This document shows, in pieces, positions 34,014 through 43,190 of a DNA stretch of 64,000 bases. The DNA is taken from contig NZ_BIMK01000031.1 of NCBI RefSeq assembly GCF_004001045.1, positions 50,693 through 114,692 on the forward strand, read 5' to 3'. Position 1 is the stretch's first letter. Each line of letters begins with the position of its first letter. Source of the stretch: Paenibacillus chibensis (lineage in GTDB: Bacteria; Bacillota; Bacilli; Paenibacillales; Paenibacillaceae). Under the pieces are notes generated by a model. That model saw only the letters and a program-made list of their open reading frames with translations. It was not told the origin of the DNA and did not search any database. Made by a program: the position numbers and the translations under genes.

Positions 34014-34901
34014 ATGAAGAAGCTTTTATCACGTAAGATTCTTGCAGCCACATCCGTAGCCTTGCTATGCACGACTGTCGGTGCCGTCGCCTACGCCGGC
34101 TCCACGCTGAAGAAAATTGAAGCTTACCAGAATGCCGGCATCCGCATCGAAGTCGACGGCAAAAACGTGAACCTCGGCAGCGGCGCGAACGCAACCTATC
34201 CGATCGTTTACAACGGCAACAGCTATGTGCCGGCCAAGGTGGTTGCGGAAGCGCTGGGCGGATCGGTGCAGTGGGACGCGGGACGCCAGGTCGTGGCCAT
34301 CACCTCCGGTGTTTCCGATGCCAATGCAGGCATTCCGTACAAGGATAACTCCGATAATGTGTCGACGCAGCCATCCGATACGGCTTCCGGGAAGCCAAGC
34401 ACGCCTCCGGCGACGACGCCTTCGACGTCTGCTTCAAGCGGCTTTTCGAAAGAACTGTCCAAATCCGCGGACATGAAAAAGGCGGCTGAAGACAATAAAG
34501 CCCAAGCCCTGAAAACCATCAAAGCTTACGCCAAAGCGGTCGCGACGGGAGATTATTCCGATATTGATGCTATCATCACAGCTTCAGTCGTCGACAAATT
34601 GGAATTCGACACGTTCTGGGGCGGCACCAGCTATGCCAAAGAAACCGCACATAAAACGATCCAAGGCTTGCGCGATGCCAATAAACAGGACACGCTGACC
34701 AAATGGAATAACGTTGTTCAGAAAGCGAGCTTAAGCGACCTGAAAATCGAGGACCCGTATAAACTGGAACTTGTCGCATCGCTAAAATACTCGCTTCCAG
34801 TGAAAGGCTTTGACGCCTTCGCGACCATTTCCATGGATTTGAATTACTCGGTTCCTTATAAAGAAACGATTTTCCGTCTCGAAAGAATTAATTTCTATTA
34901 A
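34014..34901 (+). CDS. Secreted protein with copper-amine-oxidase N-terminal domain
   Basis: 295 aa. Signal peptide (KKLLSRKILAATSVALLCTTVGAVAYA), then a CAO-N / stalk domain (IRIEVDGKNVNL ... YPIVYNGNSYVPAKVVAEALGG), a Ser/Thr/Pro linker (~115-145), and a C-terminal domain (~150-295) that I do not recognise. In Paenibacillus such stalk domains are thought to work in the envelope, possibly on peptidoglycan; there is no catalytic amine-oxidase domain. AAGGAG lies upstream. Two other CAO-N proteins occur in this window. Confidence 0.82.
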   Translation: MKKLLSRKILAATSVALLCTTVGAVAYAGSTLKKIEAYQNAGIRIEVDGKNVNLGSGANATYPIVYNGNSYVPAKVVAEALGGSVQWDAGRQVVAITSGVSDANAGIPYKDNSDNVSTQPSDTASGKPSTPPATTPSTSASSGFSKELSKSADMKKAAEDNKAQALKTIKAYAKAVATGDYSDIDAIITASVVDKLEFDTFWGGTSYAKETAHKTIQGLRDANKQDTLTKWNNVVQKASLSDLKIEDPYKLELVASLKYSLPVKGFDAFATISMDLNYSVPYKETIFRLERINFY

Positions 34902-34912
34902 TAACGTTGACA

Positions 34913-34938
34913 GGACCCGCGTAGCGCGGGTCCTTTTT
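34913..34938 (+). terminator. Terminator after the CAO-N protein gene
   Basis: Perfect 8-bp arms (GGACCCGC, 34913-34920 and 34926-34933) followed by TTTTT. Confidence 0.9.
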
Positions 34939-35010
34939 CATGGGCGGAACCATCCATGCTTATCTATTGTTGCCTAGGTGCTTTGATCGGATGTCCGCTC
35001 AAGCTGATCA

Positions 35011-35535
35011 TCAAACCCGTTCCGATAACCGCCCCAGCGTATCCTCCACCTTCTGTACCAGCTGTTGCATTTGCGGCAGGTTCACCTGCTGTAGAAGGGC
35101 AGCATCCTCGCAGCCAGCCAAAAAATGAATGGCATGTACGAACATCGCGAGCTCCAGTTCCTGCACGGGGTCATCGCCGGCGAGCTGGATTACGTCTAGA
35201 AACGTCAGGGTAGGCGGAGGCAGATTTCCATGATGCTGTTTCATATAGATGGCTTTGAGCATGCATTCCAGCGCGCGGTCACATAGGATGACGCATATAT
35301 GTGCCGAGGCCGGACGCATAAACCGGCGGGCGCACTTCATATAAGTTTCGGACAGACGCAGCAGCTTTCGGATACTTCTGGACATGAAGCGTCCGTGTCC
35401 CTGATTTTCTGACATCTTCATCTTTTCTGCTATGTACATATCGATGGGGTTGGATTGATTCACCTGCTTCAGCTCCCATTCAGGTATATGGCACGACGGA
35501 TCGGATGCCGTTATCTTTTTGCTTATCGTGGACAT
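35011..35535 (-). CDS. Hypothetical protein with HEPN-like helical region
   Basis: 174 aa from the ATG at 35535 (start uncertain; no ribosome site). Residues ~65-150 read SETYMKCARRFMRPASAHICVILCDRALECMLKAIYM then TFLDVIQLAGDD and FVHAIHFLAG, the pattern of HEPN nucleotide-transferase-linked or substrate-binding helices (A...A.E..LKA...., then a helix-loop LxxL). The HEPN ribonuclease Rx4-6H motif is not evident, so a toxin activity is not supported. A TATAAT at 35549-35554 would give a leader of only about seven bases. It is divergent from an XRE regulator, 119 bases away. Confidence 0.6.
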   Translation of the reverse strand: MSTISKKITASDPSCHIPEWELKQVNQSNPIDMYIAEKMKMSENQGHGRFMSRSIRKLLRLSETYMKCARRFMRPASAHICVILCDRALECMLKAIYMKQHHGNLPPPTLTFLDVIQLAGDDPVQELELAMFVHAIHFLAGCEDAALLQQVNLPQMQQLVQKVEDTLGRLSERV

Positions 35536-35654
35536 ACTGATTGATATCATTATACAACAAAATGATAGTCATAAATATTATTTATGATATTTATTTAGCC
35601 ATGTATAGGGCAGCGGATTTTATCTACACTTTTTAGTAGAGAGGTGTGGAAGGG

Positions 35655-36008
35655 ATGACGGAACAGGACATACTGCTGCGGGTAGGCGCGCGCATTCGCG
35701 AGCTGAGGAAAGACAAAGGATTAACGCAGGAAGCCCTCGGCGAAAAAGGCGGCTTTCATTTTTCATATATCGGACAGATCGAACGCGGCGAGAAGAACGT
35801 CGCTTTATTGAATCTCGCCAAAATCGCCGAAGCATTAGAGGTAGACATTTCGCAGCTCTTTACGCAGCCGCATCAGGACAATGGAGAAAGGTCCAAAGCA
35901 GACATTCAGGAGATCAACTACATGCTGAGCCAGCAGAATGCGCAGAAGGTCGCGATGGCGAAAAATGTGGTAAAGGAAATCCTTAGCTATCAGGAAAATA
36001 AGGAATAA
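35655..36008 (+). CDS. XRE-family transcriptional regulator
   Basis: 117 aa from the ATG at 35655 (a GTG three codons earlier lacks a ribosome site). Residues ~10-65 are a Cro/CI helix-turn-helix (GARIRELRKDKGLTQEALGE ... FSYIGQIERGEKNVALLNLAKIAEALEV), followed by a charged helical tail that may dimerise. It resembles SinR-like small regulators. Divergent from the HEPN-like gene, so it probably controls itself and that gene. Confidence 0.88.
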   Translation: MTEQDILLRVGARIRELRKDKGLTQEALGEKGGFHFSYIGQIERGEKNVALLNLAKIAEALEVDISQLFTQPHQDNGERSKADIQEINYMLSQQNAQKVAMAKNVVKEILSYQENKE

Positions 36009-36010
36009 GT

Positions 36011-36040
36011 AAAAGCCGATTGGTTTCCCAATCGGCTTTT
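36011..36040. terminator. Bidirectional terminator between XRE gene and the glycoside operon
   Basis: Perfect 13-bp arms (AAAAGCCGATTGG, 36011-36023 and 36028-36040) with a TTTC loop; T-runs on both strands serve the XRE gene and the convergent binding-protein gene. Confidence 0.92.
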
Positions 36041-36060
36041 TGATAGGCTCTAAATTACGC

Positions 36061-37665
36061 TTACTGCTGAGCTTTGGTCCATTCGCCCTGGATGCTCGCT
36101 TCCTTGATCAGGTTGTTGACGTCGTCGACGACCTGTTTGCCGCCTTTGGCCATGTACTCGGAGACGTATTTATCCCAATCGGAAACCGGCCGCTGGCCCA
36201 CGATCATTTTGGTCAATTCATTGTTCGCGAATTCATTGAGCGAAGGCATTTTGCTGTCGAGCACCGAAGAGTGGATACGCCCAACCGGGCTGACATACAA
36301 ATCCGAATGCTGCAGCATGTCTACCATCTCTTTGTTGAATGCTTTGGATTCCGGCGTTTTGGATTGGACTTCATAGTCTTTCATCGATTTGTCGCCTTCA
36401 ATCCAGCCGCCCAATTTTTCGTTGAAATAAGCCAGCGGAGCGTATTTACTGAAATCGTCCGATTGCTCCGGCACGCCGTCGACCATGTTGTAGCCTTTGC
36501 CTTCGCCGCCGTACGTCCAGTCAAAATATTCGTTGCTCGGATTTTGATCCTTGGCCGGCACGTATTGCTCCATGTAGTTAATCATTTCAAGAATTTTCTT
36601 CACTTTGGCGTCGTCCTTCTTCAGAGCGGAGCTCAGCATCCAGATACGGTAATAGCCCGAGCCGCTGACATACCCTTTCGTTCTGTCCGGAGCCGTAAAT
36701 GCAGGAATGGAAACCACTTCGGCGCCAGGCACGTTCTTCTTCAGCGTCGGAATGTCGAGGTTGCTTGGCTGAGCGCCCTTGTTGACCCCGACTTGCTCAT
36801 ACCAAATGCCGACTTTGCCGGCGTTGAAATCCTTGAACACATCATTATACGGCTTGGTTGCCCAGTCCTTGTCGATGGCGCCGGCCTTATACAGCTCGTT
36901 CAGCGCTGTCACTTTTTCCTTGCTGCCTTCCGAAATTTGACCCGGAATCAGCTGTCCATCGCTATTTTGGTGATACCATGTGTTGGCCCAGTAGGCACCG
37001 AAGGACGGGTCATACGTAATGTTCTTCGCCAGACCCAAGCCGACGGTATCGTTCTTGCCGTTTCCATCCGGATCTTTGGTCGCGAACGCGGTCGCAACCT
37101 CTTTGAGCTCCTCGAAATTGGTCGGCACTTTCAGGCCCAGCTTGTCCAGCCAGTCCTTCCGGATCACCGGCTTCTTCCCTCCGCTTGCAGGGAAATAGAG
37201 CGGAATGCCGTAGATTTTGCCATCCACGCTGACCGCATCCCATACGGATTGCGGAATCGCCTTGAAGGTATCATAGTCGTTCACGAAATCGTTCAGCGGC
37301 AGGAATGCGCCCTGCTTCGCCCACTTCACATAGTTGGCATCCGCGCCTTCCGTGCCGATGACATCCGGAATATCGCCTGAAGCCATTTTGACGGTAAGCT
37401 TGTCGTCGTATAAGTCGAACGGAATATATTGCGGCTGGAACGTAATGTTGAACTTCTCGTTGATTTTTTTGACGGCTTCGCCATTCGGTTCCGGAACCGG
37501 CGTGGACCATGTTCCGTCGAACCAGGTAATGGACATGGCCTTATCCGATGCGGACGATGAACCCTGATCTCCCCCTGAAGCCGTATCTCCGCTCTTGGAT
37601 CCGCAAGCGCTGAGCGCTCCCACCAAAAGAACTGCCGATAAAGAAAGCGAAATCACCTTTTTCAT
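36061..37665 (-). CDS. LplA-type sugar-binding lipoprotein
   Basis: 534 aa. Lipoprotein signal peptide (SLSAVLLVGALSACGSKSG), then a large family-1 binding fold of the type found with YteP/LplB-LplC permeases (ITWFDGTWSTPVPEPNGEAV, FDLYDDKLTVKMASGDIPDV, ADANYVKWAKQGAFLPLNDF, KPVIRKDWLDKLGLKVPTN). It captures an oligosaccharide or glycoside outside the membrane. Last gene of a five-gene operon, 67 bases after the LplC-type permease; a gap that could hold a hairpin boosting its level, though I saw no strong one. Confidence 0.9.
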   Translation of the reverse strand: MKKVISLSLSAVLLVGALSACGSKSGDTASGGDQGSSSASDKAMSITWFDGTWSTPVPEPNGEAVKKINEKFNITFQPQYIPFDLYDDKLTVKMASGDIPDVIGTEGADANYVKWAKQGAFLPLNDFVNDYDTFKAIPQSVWDAVSVDGKIYGIPLYFPASGGKKPVIRKDWLDKLGLKVPTNFEELKEVATAFATKDPDGNGKNDTVGLGLAKNITYDPSFGAYWANTWYHQNSDGQLIPGQISEGSKEKVTALNELYKAGAIDKDWATKPYNDVFKDFNAGKVGIWYEQVGVNKGAQPSNLDIPTLKKNVPGAEVVSIPAFTAPDRTKGYVSGSGYYRIWMLSSALKKDDAKVKKILEMINYMEQYVPAKDQNPSNEYFDWTYGGEGKGYNMVDGVPEQSDDFSKYAPLAYFNEKLGGWIEGDKSMKDYEVQSKTPESKAFNKEMVDMLQHSDLYVSPVGRIHSSVLDSKMPSLNEFANNELTKMIVGQRPVSDWDKYVSEYMAKGGKQVVDDVNNLIKEASIQGEWTKAQQ

Positions 37666-37732
37666 ACTTTCATTTCCCCCTTAGATTTTTTTACAAATCC
37701 TCCAACCTGGTTATGCCGAGGTACTTCGAGCA

Positions 37733-38608
37733 TTATTCTTTTACGGAACCGAGCATCACTCCCTTGGCAAAGTGCTTTTGCAGAAACGGATAGACGATCA
37801 GGATCGGAATCGTGGCGACGAGGACGGCAGCCATCCCGATGGTTTCGGCAGGCGGCGGGTTCGTGAACCCCGCTTGGGCGCCCGCATCCACCAGACTCCC
37901 CTGGTTCAGGATGATCATCTGCCTCAGAATGACCTGGACGGTCCATTTTGCCGGATTATTCAGGTAAAGCAGCGAGGTGAAATAAGAGTTCCACAAGCCT
38001 ACGGCATAAAACAAACCGAATGCGGCTAATGCGGGTTTGGATAACGGGAGTATGATTCTCGCAAAAATGTGCAGATCGTTGGCGCCGTCGATAATGGCCG
38101 CTTCCGTTAAGTCATATGGCACATTGGCGAAAAATTCCTTCATGACGATCATGTTGAAGGAGCTGATGGCACCCGGAATAATCAGAGCCCACAACGAGTC
38201 CATCAAACCGGTGGCCTGGACGATCATGTAGGACGGAATCATGCCCGCGCTGAACACGAACGTGAACAGCACCATGAACATGAACACTTTTTGGCCCAAA
38301 ATTTTACGGGATAGCGCATAAGCCATCATGGCCGTCAGCAGCAAGCTGACCACCGTGCCCACGACCGTCACGTAGATAGTCACCCCGACCGATCGAACGA
38401 ACTCCTTGGAGCCGATAATATACTGGTATGCGTCGAGCACCCACGTCTTGGGCCAGAGAAGGATCTCCGATTTGACGAAATCATCGTACGTGGCGAAAGA
38501 CACAACGAACATATAATAGAATGGAAACAGCATCGTTAACGCAATGAGTGCAAGAAGAAGGAAATTGACGATATCCAGCACTTTATCCCTTTTGCTATTG
38601 TGGAGCAC
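37733..38608 (-). CDS. LplC/YtcP-type ABC sugar permease
   Basis: 291 aa with six predicted membrane segments and the EAA loop LTEAAIIDGANDLHIFARIILPLSKP. The C-terminus YPFLQKHFAKGVMLGSVKE is characteristic of LplC-like permeases. Pairs with the adjacent LplB-type permease. No ATPase is encoded; these transporters normally share a multi-sugar MsmX-type ATPase. Confidence 0.93.
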   Translation of the reverse strand: MLHNSKRDKVLDIVNFLLLALIALTMLFPFYYMFVVSFATYDDFVKSEILLWPKTWVLDAYQYIIGSKEFVRSVGVTIYVTVVGTVVSLLLTAMMAYALSRKILGQKVFMFMVLFTFVFSAGMIPSYMIVQATGLMDSLWALIIPGAISSFNMIVMKEFFANVPYDLTEAAIIDGANDLHIFARIILPLSKPALAAFGLFYAVGLWNSYFTSLLYLNNPAKWTVQVILRQMIILNQGSLVDAGAQAGFTNPPPAETIGMAAVLVATIPILIVYPFLQKHFAKGVMLGSVKE

Positions 38609-38626
38609 AAGTTCTCACCCTTTCTT

Positions 38627-39604
38627 CTAGTAGATTCCGCCACCGCCAAACCGCTTCGACAGCCGGTTCGCTCCAACGATCAGGATTAATCCCACAACCG
38701 ATTTGAACAAGCCTACGGCCGTGGCAAAGCTAAAGTCGGAATCTTGAATCCCTTTGAAGTAAACGAAGGTGTCCAGAACATTGCCCACTTCCATCGTGAA
38801 CGGAGTCAGCATGAGGTAAATTTGTTCGAAGCCCACATCCAGCACGCTTCCAAGCCGCAGAATTAACAGGATGAAAATCGTGCTTTTGAGGGCAGGCAGC
38901 GTGATATGCCAGATTTGTCTCAAACGGCTTGCCCCGTCCACCGCCGCGGCTTCGTATAAACTCGGATTGATGCCCGACAGAGCCGCCAGGAAAATAATCG
39001 TTCCCCAGCCCGATTCCTTCCATATGACCTCCAGCACCACGAGCGGCATGAACCAGTGCGGGTCCTGCAGGAACGCGATGGGCTGCATATGAAACACGGC
39101 TCCGAGCAGCTTGTTGATGATGCCGTTCGATTTCAGCAGAACCGTCGAAATGCCGATGATGATAACCCAGGACAAGAAATGCGGCAGATACACGATCGAC
39201 TGGATCACCCGCTTGTACAGGCTGCTGCGCACTTCATTCAGCATGAGTGCCAGAATGATCGAAACCGGAAAGGCGAACAGAATTTGCAGAAAAGACAGAT
39301 ATAACGTGTTCCACAATACCCGAACGACTTCACGATCCTCGAATATCGTTTTAAAATGCTTCAATCCGACCCAATCGCTGTGCAAAAAGCCTTGGAAGGG
39401 GCTGTAATCCTGAAAGGCAATAATATTTCCGGCCATCGGGACGTAACGATAAATGATAAAAAAAGCGAGGCCGGGCAGCAATAACAAGTAAAGATAACGC
39501 TCGGTCCACATTCGTTTCAAAAGCCCGTTTTTTCCCTTGGAGGCTTTCGGCCGAAGCGGACGATTGGCCAGCGTTTTCGAGTCCATCGGTTTTACTACGC
39601 TCAT
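38627..39604 (-). CDS. LplB/YteP-type ABC sugar permease
   Basis: 325 aa from the ATG at 39604 (an upstream GTG at 39616 is also possible). Membrane segments begin at YLYLLLLPGLAFFIIYRYVP; the EAA loop is YEAAAVDGASRLRQIWHITLPALKS; the C-terminus NRLSKRFGGGGIY is typical of this subfamily. Forms the channel with the LplC-type protein. Eighteen bases before it and 29 after it separate it from its operon neighbours. Confidence 0.92.
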   Translation of the reverse strand: MSVVKPMDSKTLANRPLRPKASKGKNGLLKRMWTERYLYLLLLPGLAFFIIYRYVPMAGNIIAFQDYSPFQGFLHSDWVGLKHFKTIFEDREVVRVLWNTLYLSFLQILFAFPVSIILALMLNEVRSSLYKRVIQSIVYLPHFLSWVIIIGISTVLLKSNGIINKLLGAVFHMQPIAFLQDPHWFMPLVVLEVIWKESGWGTIIFLAALSGINPSLYEAAAVDGASRLRQIWHITLPALKSTIFILLILRLGSVLDVGFEQIYLMLTPFTMEVGNVLDTFVYFKGIQDSDFSFATAVGLFKSVVGLILIVGANRLSKRFGGGGIY

Positions 39605-39645
39605 CTTCTCTTTCACTTCCCTTTACATCGTCTCATGATCGGTTT

Positions 39646-41412
39646 CTACTCGGCGCTGCTTCCCTTGTCCAGTTTCGGCGTATCGGTCAAAACCATGCTG
39701 GCATGGTCGGTACCGTGAAGCTCGAAGAGGATGATTTCATTCTCGCCGGCTCGCAGGAACGGGGCAGGGACATACAATGTTTCTTGCGGTCCGATTTCCC
39801 AATACCTTCCGATATTGTGACCGTTCACATAGGCGACGCCCTTCTTCCAACCGCTGCATTGCAAAAATGTATCCGCAGGCTGATCGATCCGGAACACGCC
39901 TTTATAAAAGGCAGGCGTTTCGCACGCTTGTTCCAGAGCCTGAAATGACAGGCCGGACAAGTCCTTCATAGGCAGCGGGTAGATTGTCCAATGGAACAAA
40001 AACTGTCCATTCAAACGAACGCCCTCCGTAATGCCTTTCAAATCTTTTAAGAGCGGACCGTAGTTGACCCGTCCCATATTCTCAACCAGAATCCCCAGCT
40101 TCGCGCCCTGCTCCGGAATGTCGATCATCAGGTCTGCCGGGCTCCAGCGTTCCACCGTCCCGATATATTGCTCATCCACAAAAACCAGCGCGCGGTCATG
40201 CACATCCTGCAGCACGAGCCTGCAATCATTTCTTGGCCCGGTGATCGTCGTCTCGTAGTATATAAATCCGTAATCCTGCCCCAAGGCTTCCATCGTTTCC
40301 GGACAAGACCGCTGGACCGGAGATGACAGCGCTGTCAAGGAGCCGAGAAGAGGCGCGCATTCCGTGAACTTCACTTCACCGAACGCCTTCACAGGAATGG
40401 GCTCCGGCAGAGCCAGCGGCGCTAGCGGCAGGTATTTCTCGAGAACCTCTCTTACGGCATAAAATTTGTCCGTCGGGACGCCATGCTCGTTCAGCAAAAC
40501 ATCGTAATCATAGCTCGTGATCGTAGGCTCATACTTCTCGCCGTGGTTGGCCCCGTTATAGAAGCCGAAATTCGTGCCTCCATGGAACATATAGAAGTTG
40601 ACGGAGGCGTTTCGCTGCAGCATTTGCTCCAGCGTGCCCGCTACATCCCCGGCATCTCTCGTATGGTGTTCTTCGCCCCAATGGTCGAACCATCCGTTCC
40701 AGAACTCCATGCACATGACGGGCTGACCCGGCTGGTACTCTTCCAGCTTGTCGAAATGCGGCTGCACGCCCGAACCAAAGTTCACCGTCGCGAACACGCC
40801 TTCCGTCATGCCGCCTTGAAGCATCGAATCCGATGGTCCGTCGGAGGTAAAGAGCAGGCAGTCGACGTTTCTGCGGATCAGGCCATCCCGTAAATACTGC
40901 AAATATTTCTGGTCATTCCCGTAGCTCCCGTATTCATTTTCGATTTGCATCGCAATGATCGGACCCTCGTTCGTACATAAATGCGGAACCAATCTCGGAA
41001 TGAGCTGATCGTAATAGGCGTCCACCTTTTGCAGGAAATGAGGATCATAGCAGCGGAGCCTGACATTCCGGTCCTGAAGCAGCCACGCGGGAAGTCCGCC
41101 GAACTCCCATTCCGCGCATATGTACGGGCTGGGGCGGATGATCACCATCAGGCCGACCTTGTCGGCAAGTGAGATGAACCGTTCCACGTCGGCGATTCCC
41201 TCAAAACAAAATTCTCCCTCCGACGGCTCATGCAAATTCCAAGGAACGTACGTTTCGACGGTATTAAAACCGCAAGCCTTCAATTTCAGGAGGCGATCCT
41301 CCCAATACTCCGGCACCACCCGAAAATAGTGCATGGCTCCGGAAATCACTTGAATGGGCTCGCCGTTAAGCACAAACTGGCTGCCTTGAATCGAAAAGTC
41401 CAAGCTGCTCAT
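39646..41412 (-). CDS. Glycoside hydrolase family 35 beta-galactosidase
   Basis: 588 aa, no signal peptide, so it acts on imported substrate. The barrel domain has the family signature GGLPAWLL, the acid/base Glu in QIENEYG (E160) and the nucleophile Glu in MEFWNGWFD (E236). C-terminal jelly-roll domains (~390-580) include GPLLKDLKGITEGVRL and the GWKKGVAYVNGHNIGRYW segment. GH35 enzymes release terminal beta-linked galactose, so the operon probably handles a galactoside. Sits between a Gfo/Idh dehydrogenase and the permease genes. Confidence 0.94.
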   Translation of the reverse strand: MSSLDFSIQGSQFVLNGEPIQVISGAMHYFRVVPEYWEDRLLKLKACGFNTVETYVPWNLHEPSEGEFCFEGIADVERFISLADKVGLMVIIRPSPYICAEWEFGGLPAWLLQDRNVRLRCYDPHFLQKVDAYYDQLIPRLVPHLCTNEGPIIAMQIENEYGSYGNDQKYLQYLRDGLIRRNVDCLLFTSDGPSDSMLQGGMTEGVFATVNFGSGVQPHFDKLEEYQPGQPVMCMEFWNGWFDHWGEEHHTRDAGDVAGTLEQMLQRNASVNFYMFHGGTNFGFYNGANHGEKYEPTITSYDYDVLLNEHGVPTDKFYAVREVLEKYLPLAPLALPEPIPVKAFGEVKFTECAPLLGSLTALSSPVQRSCPETMEALGQDYGFIYYETTITGPRNDCRLVLQDVHDRALVFVDEQYIGTVERWSPADLMIDIPEQGAKLGILVENMGRVNYGPLLKDLKGITEGVRLNGQFLFHWTIYPLPMKDLSGLSFQALEQACETPAFYKGVFRIDQPADTFLQCSGWKKGVAYVNGHNIGRYWEIGPQETLYVPAPFLRAGENEIILFELHGTDHASMVLTDTPKLDKGSSAE

Positions 41413-41431
41413 GATCCTGTTCCCCCTTTAT

Positions 41432-42706
41432 TTATTTGGCGCGTGAAAAAGCGATCTCATTATAAAAATCATCCAGCTCAATCGACTTGCCCTTCTGCAG
41501 ACGGGACTCCTCCGCTGCGAAGGCCATCAGGTGACTGCGCAGGGATACACTCGCAGACGACAGGCTCGAGCTGCCTTCGTCATAATGTCTGACTTCATCC
41601 AGAAAGCTCCGGACGATTTTCGTATCCCCGCCGCCGTGGCCGCCCACCGGCTCGCTGAGGTTGACGATGGTTTCATGCTTGGTCTGGAAGCTGAAGAGGG
41701 AGAGGCTGTTGTCTTCCATATTCCCGCGAATCTCGCCCTTCGTTCCCATGATCTGAACGATCCGGGTCTGCTCTCTCGTAAAGCCGCACATGCTGAAGGT
41801 CGCCGTGGCTCCGCCTTCAAACTCCATGTTCACGACCTGATGATCGACCACGTTATTATCCGAGCGGTAGACGCATTTCCCATAATCGGTCGTTTGCAGC
41901 GCGGCAATGATTCCCTCGTTCGTATGATCCTCGGTAAATTTCTTCGCCCAGCCTTTGCCTTCGCCCAAGTAATACTTCCCGGCATGGAACGGGCATTCGT
42001 TCTCGACGGGGCATCCGTCCAAGCAGCGTGCCGGCGCTCCTTCCGGAGCGTTGCGCTCGTTAAAATGCATCAGCGAACCGTAAGAGCTGACCCGCAGGCA
42101 TGGCTTATCGACAATCCAGGAGAGGATATCCATATCGTGGCAGGATTTTTGCAGAATCATCGGGCTCGATGCCTCTTTGTTCTTCCAGTTTCCGCGGACA
42201 AAGCTGTGCGACATGTGCATGACTTCCACGTTTTCGTTCAGCTGCACTGACACCAGATCCCCGATTGCCCCGTCTTCGATCATTTTCTTCACCGCAGACC
42301 AAAAATCGGTGTACCGGAGCACGTGACAAATCGTCAGCAGCCTGTTCTGCTCCCGGGCCGTTCTCTCCATTTCGATGCATTCATACGGGTCGGGGGACAT
42401 CGGTTTCTCCAGCAATACATGGTAACCTGACCGCAGTGCCGTGATCGTCGGTTCGAAATGCATGCGATCCATGGTGCAAATGATGGCAATATCGGCTCTT
42501 CGGGTACCATCCAGCAGCTGTTCCCATGTTTCAAAGCCGTTCTCATCCGAAATATGATGCTGCGCCATGATCTTCTGCCGGCGTTCCGCATTCGGATCTG
42601 CTACGGCGACGATGTCTAGCTCATGCGGATTCGCAACCGCAAACGGGGCATAGGCGCGCGCTCCTCTGTCTCCCGCTCCGATTAAAACAGCAGACATTTT
42701 TTTCAT
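41432..42706 (-). CDS. Gfo/Idh/MocA-family oxidoreductase (GH35 operon)
   Basis: 424 aa. N-terminal Rossmann fold (SAVLIGAGDRGARAYAPFA; VLLEKPMSPDPYEC, the EKP motif) and a C-terminal dehydrogenase domain that includes a cysteine-rich insert (ARCLDGCPVENECPFHAGKYY) seen in a subgroup of long family members. Likely oxidises a sugar or a glycoside ring, perhaps as in redox-assisted glycoside cleavage; the partner lyase of those pathways is not seen, but GH35 follows by 19 bases. First gene of the five-gene operon. Confidence 0.9.
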   Translation of the reverse strand: MKKMSAVLIGAGDRGARAYAPFAVANPHELDIVAVADPNAERRQKIMAQHHISDENGFETWEQLLDGTRRADIAIICTMDRMHFEPTITALRSGYHVLLEKPMSPDPYECIEMERTAREQNRLLTICHVLRYTDFWSAVKKMIEDGAIGDLVSVQLNENVEVMHMSHSFVRGNWKNKEASSPMILQKSCHDMDILSWIVDKPCLRVSSYGSLMHFNERNAPEGAPARCLDGCPVENECPFHAGKYYLGEGKGWAKKFTEDHTNEGIIAALQTTDYGKCVYRSDNNVVDHQVVNMEFEGGATATFSMCGFTREQTRIVQIMGTKGEIRGNMEDNSLSLFSFQTKHETIVNLSEPVGGHGGGDTKIVRSFLDEVRHYDEGSSSLSSASVSLRSHLMAFAAEESRLQKGKSIELDDFYNEIAFSRAK

Positions 42707-43190
42707 GTAAGTCTCCTACCTTTCCAATCTCTGAAGTTATATTTCTATGAAATGTGTTATCAGCCTAAAATCTTTCGGGCATTATATATCGGCTTTCGTT
42801 GGTGAATCATGAATTCAACGCAATAAAATTTGGATGTAAATTTGGATATTGGTTTTCGGGAAAACCTCACGGCGGAGTAGATCAATAGACAAACGAGGAG
42901 TACAGCATTATTTGCGATATTGCAGCAATGAAATCGCTATCATTTTGCTTAAAAAATAAAAATGCGGATGATATGGTGAGGTGAACATTTCACACATTTT
43001 TGGATAAGCATCCAACCAAATTGCATTTTTATCATAATAAACGAGGTATATTTGGATTGTCAATCGTTATTTTTGGAATAATTTTGGCGCAAATATACAT
43101 AAACGCCTTTGCAGTGCATATAAAAAAGCCTGACGTCTTTGGAGACATCAGGCTTAGGTCAAGGCGGTAAGGATGGGAATACGCTTCATG
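42707..43190. promoter_or_regulatory. Control region of the GH35 operon, with possible LacI operator
   Basis: About 480 bases, A+T-rich. It contains TTTGGCGCAAA at 43083-43093, close to the TTGGCGCCAA palindrome upstream of the lacI gene, an imperfect inverted repeat GGTTTTC/GAAAACC (42851-42857, 42860-42866), and two TTTGGAT direct repeats near 42840. No coding frame stands out. The lacI terminator lies at 43122-43155. Confidence 0.5.
43122..43155 (-). terminator. Terminator of the lacI-type gene
   Basis: 13-bp arms (43126-43138 and 43143-43155) with one G-U pair and a four-base loop, followed by six T on the minus strand. Confidence 0.9.

Noticed and set aside
35011..36008. Calling the HEPN-like/XRE pair a toxin-antitoxin system
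   Set aside because: The HEPN ribonuclease motif is not visible and the genes are divergent rather than coupled, so only a weak lead is reported.
36040..37380. 446-aa plus-strand frame opposite the binding-protein gene
   Set aside because: Long only because the opposite coding strand is low in stop complements; composition is not protein-like and no start site is present.
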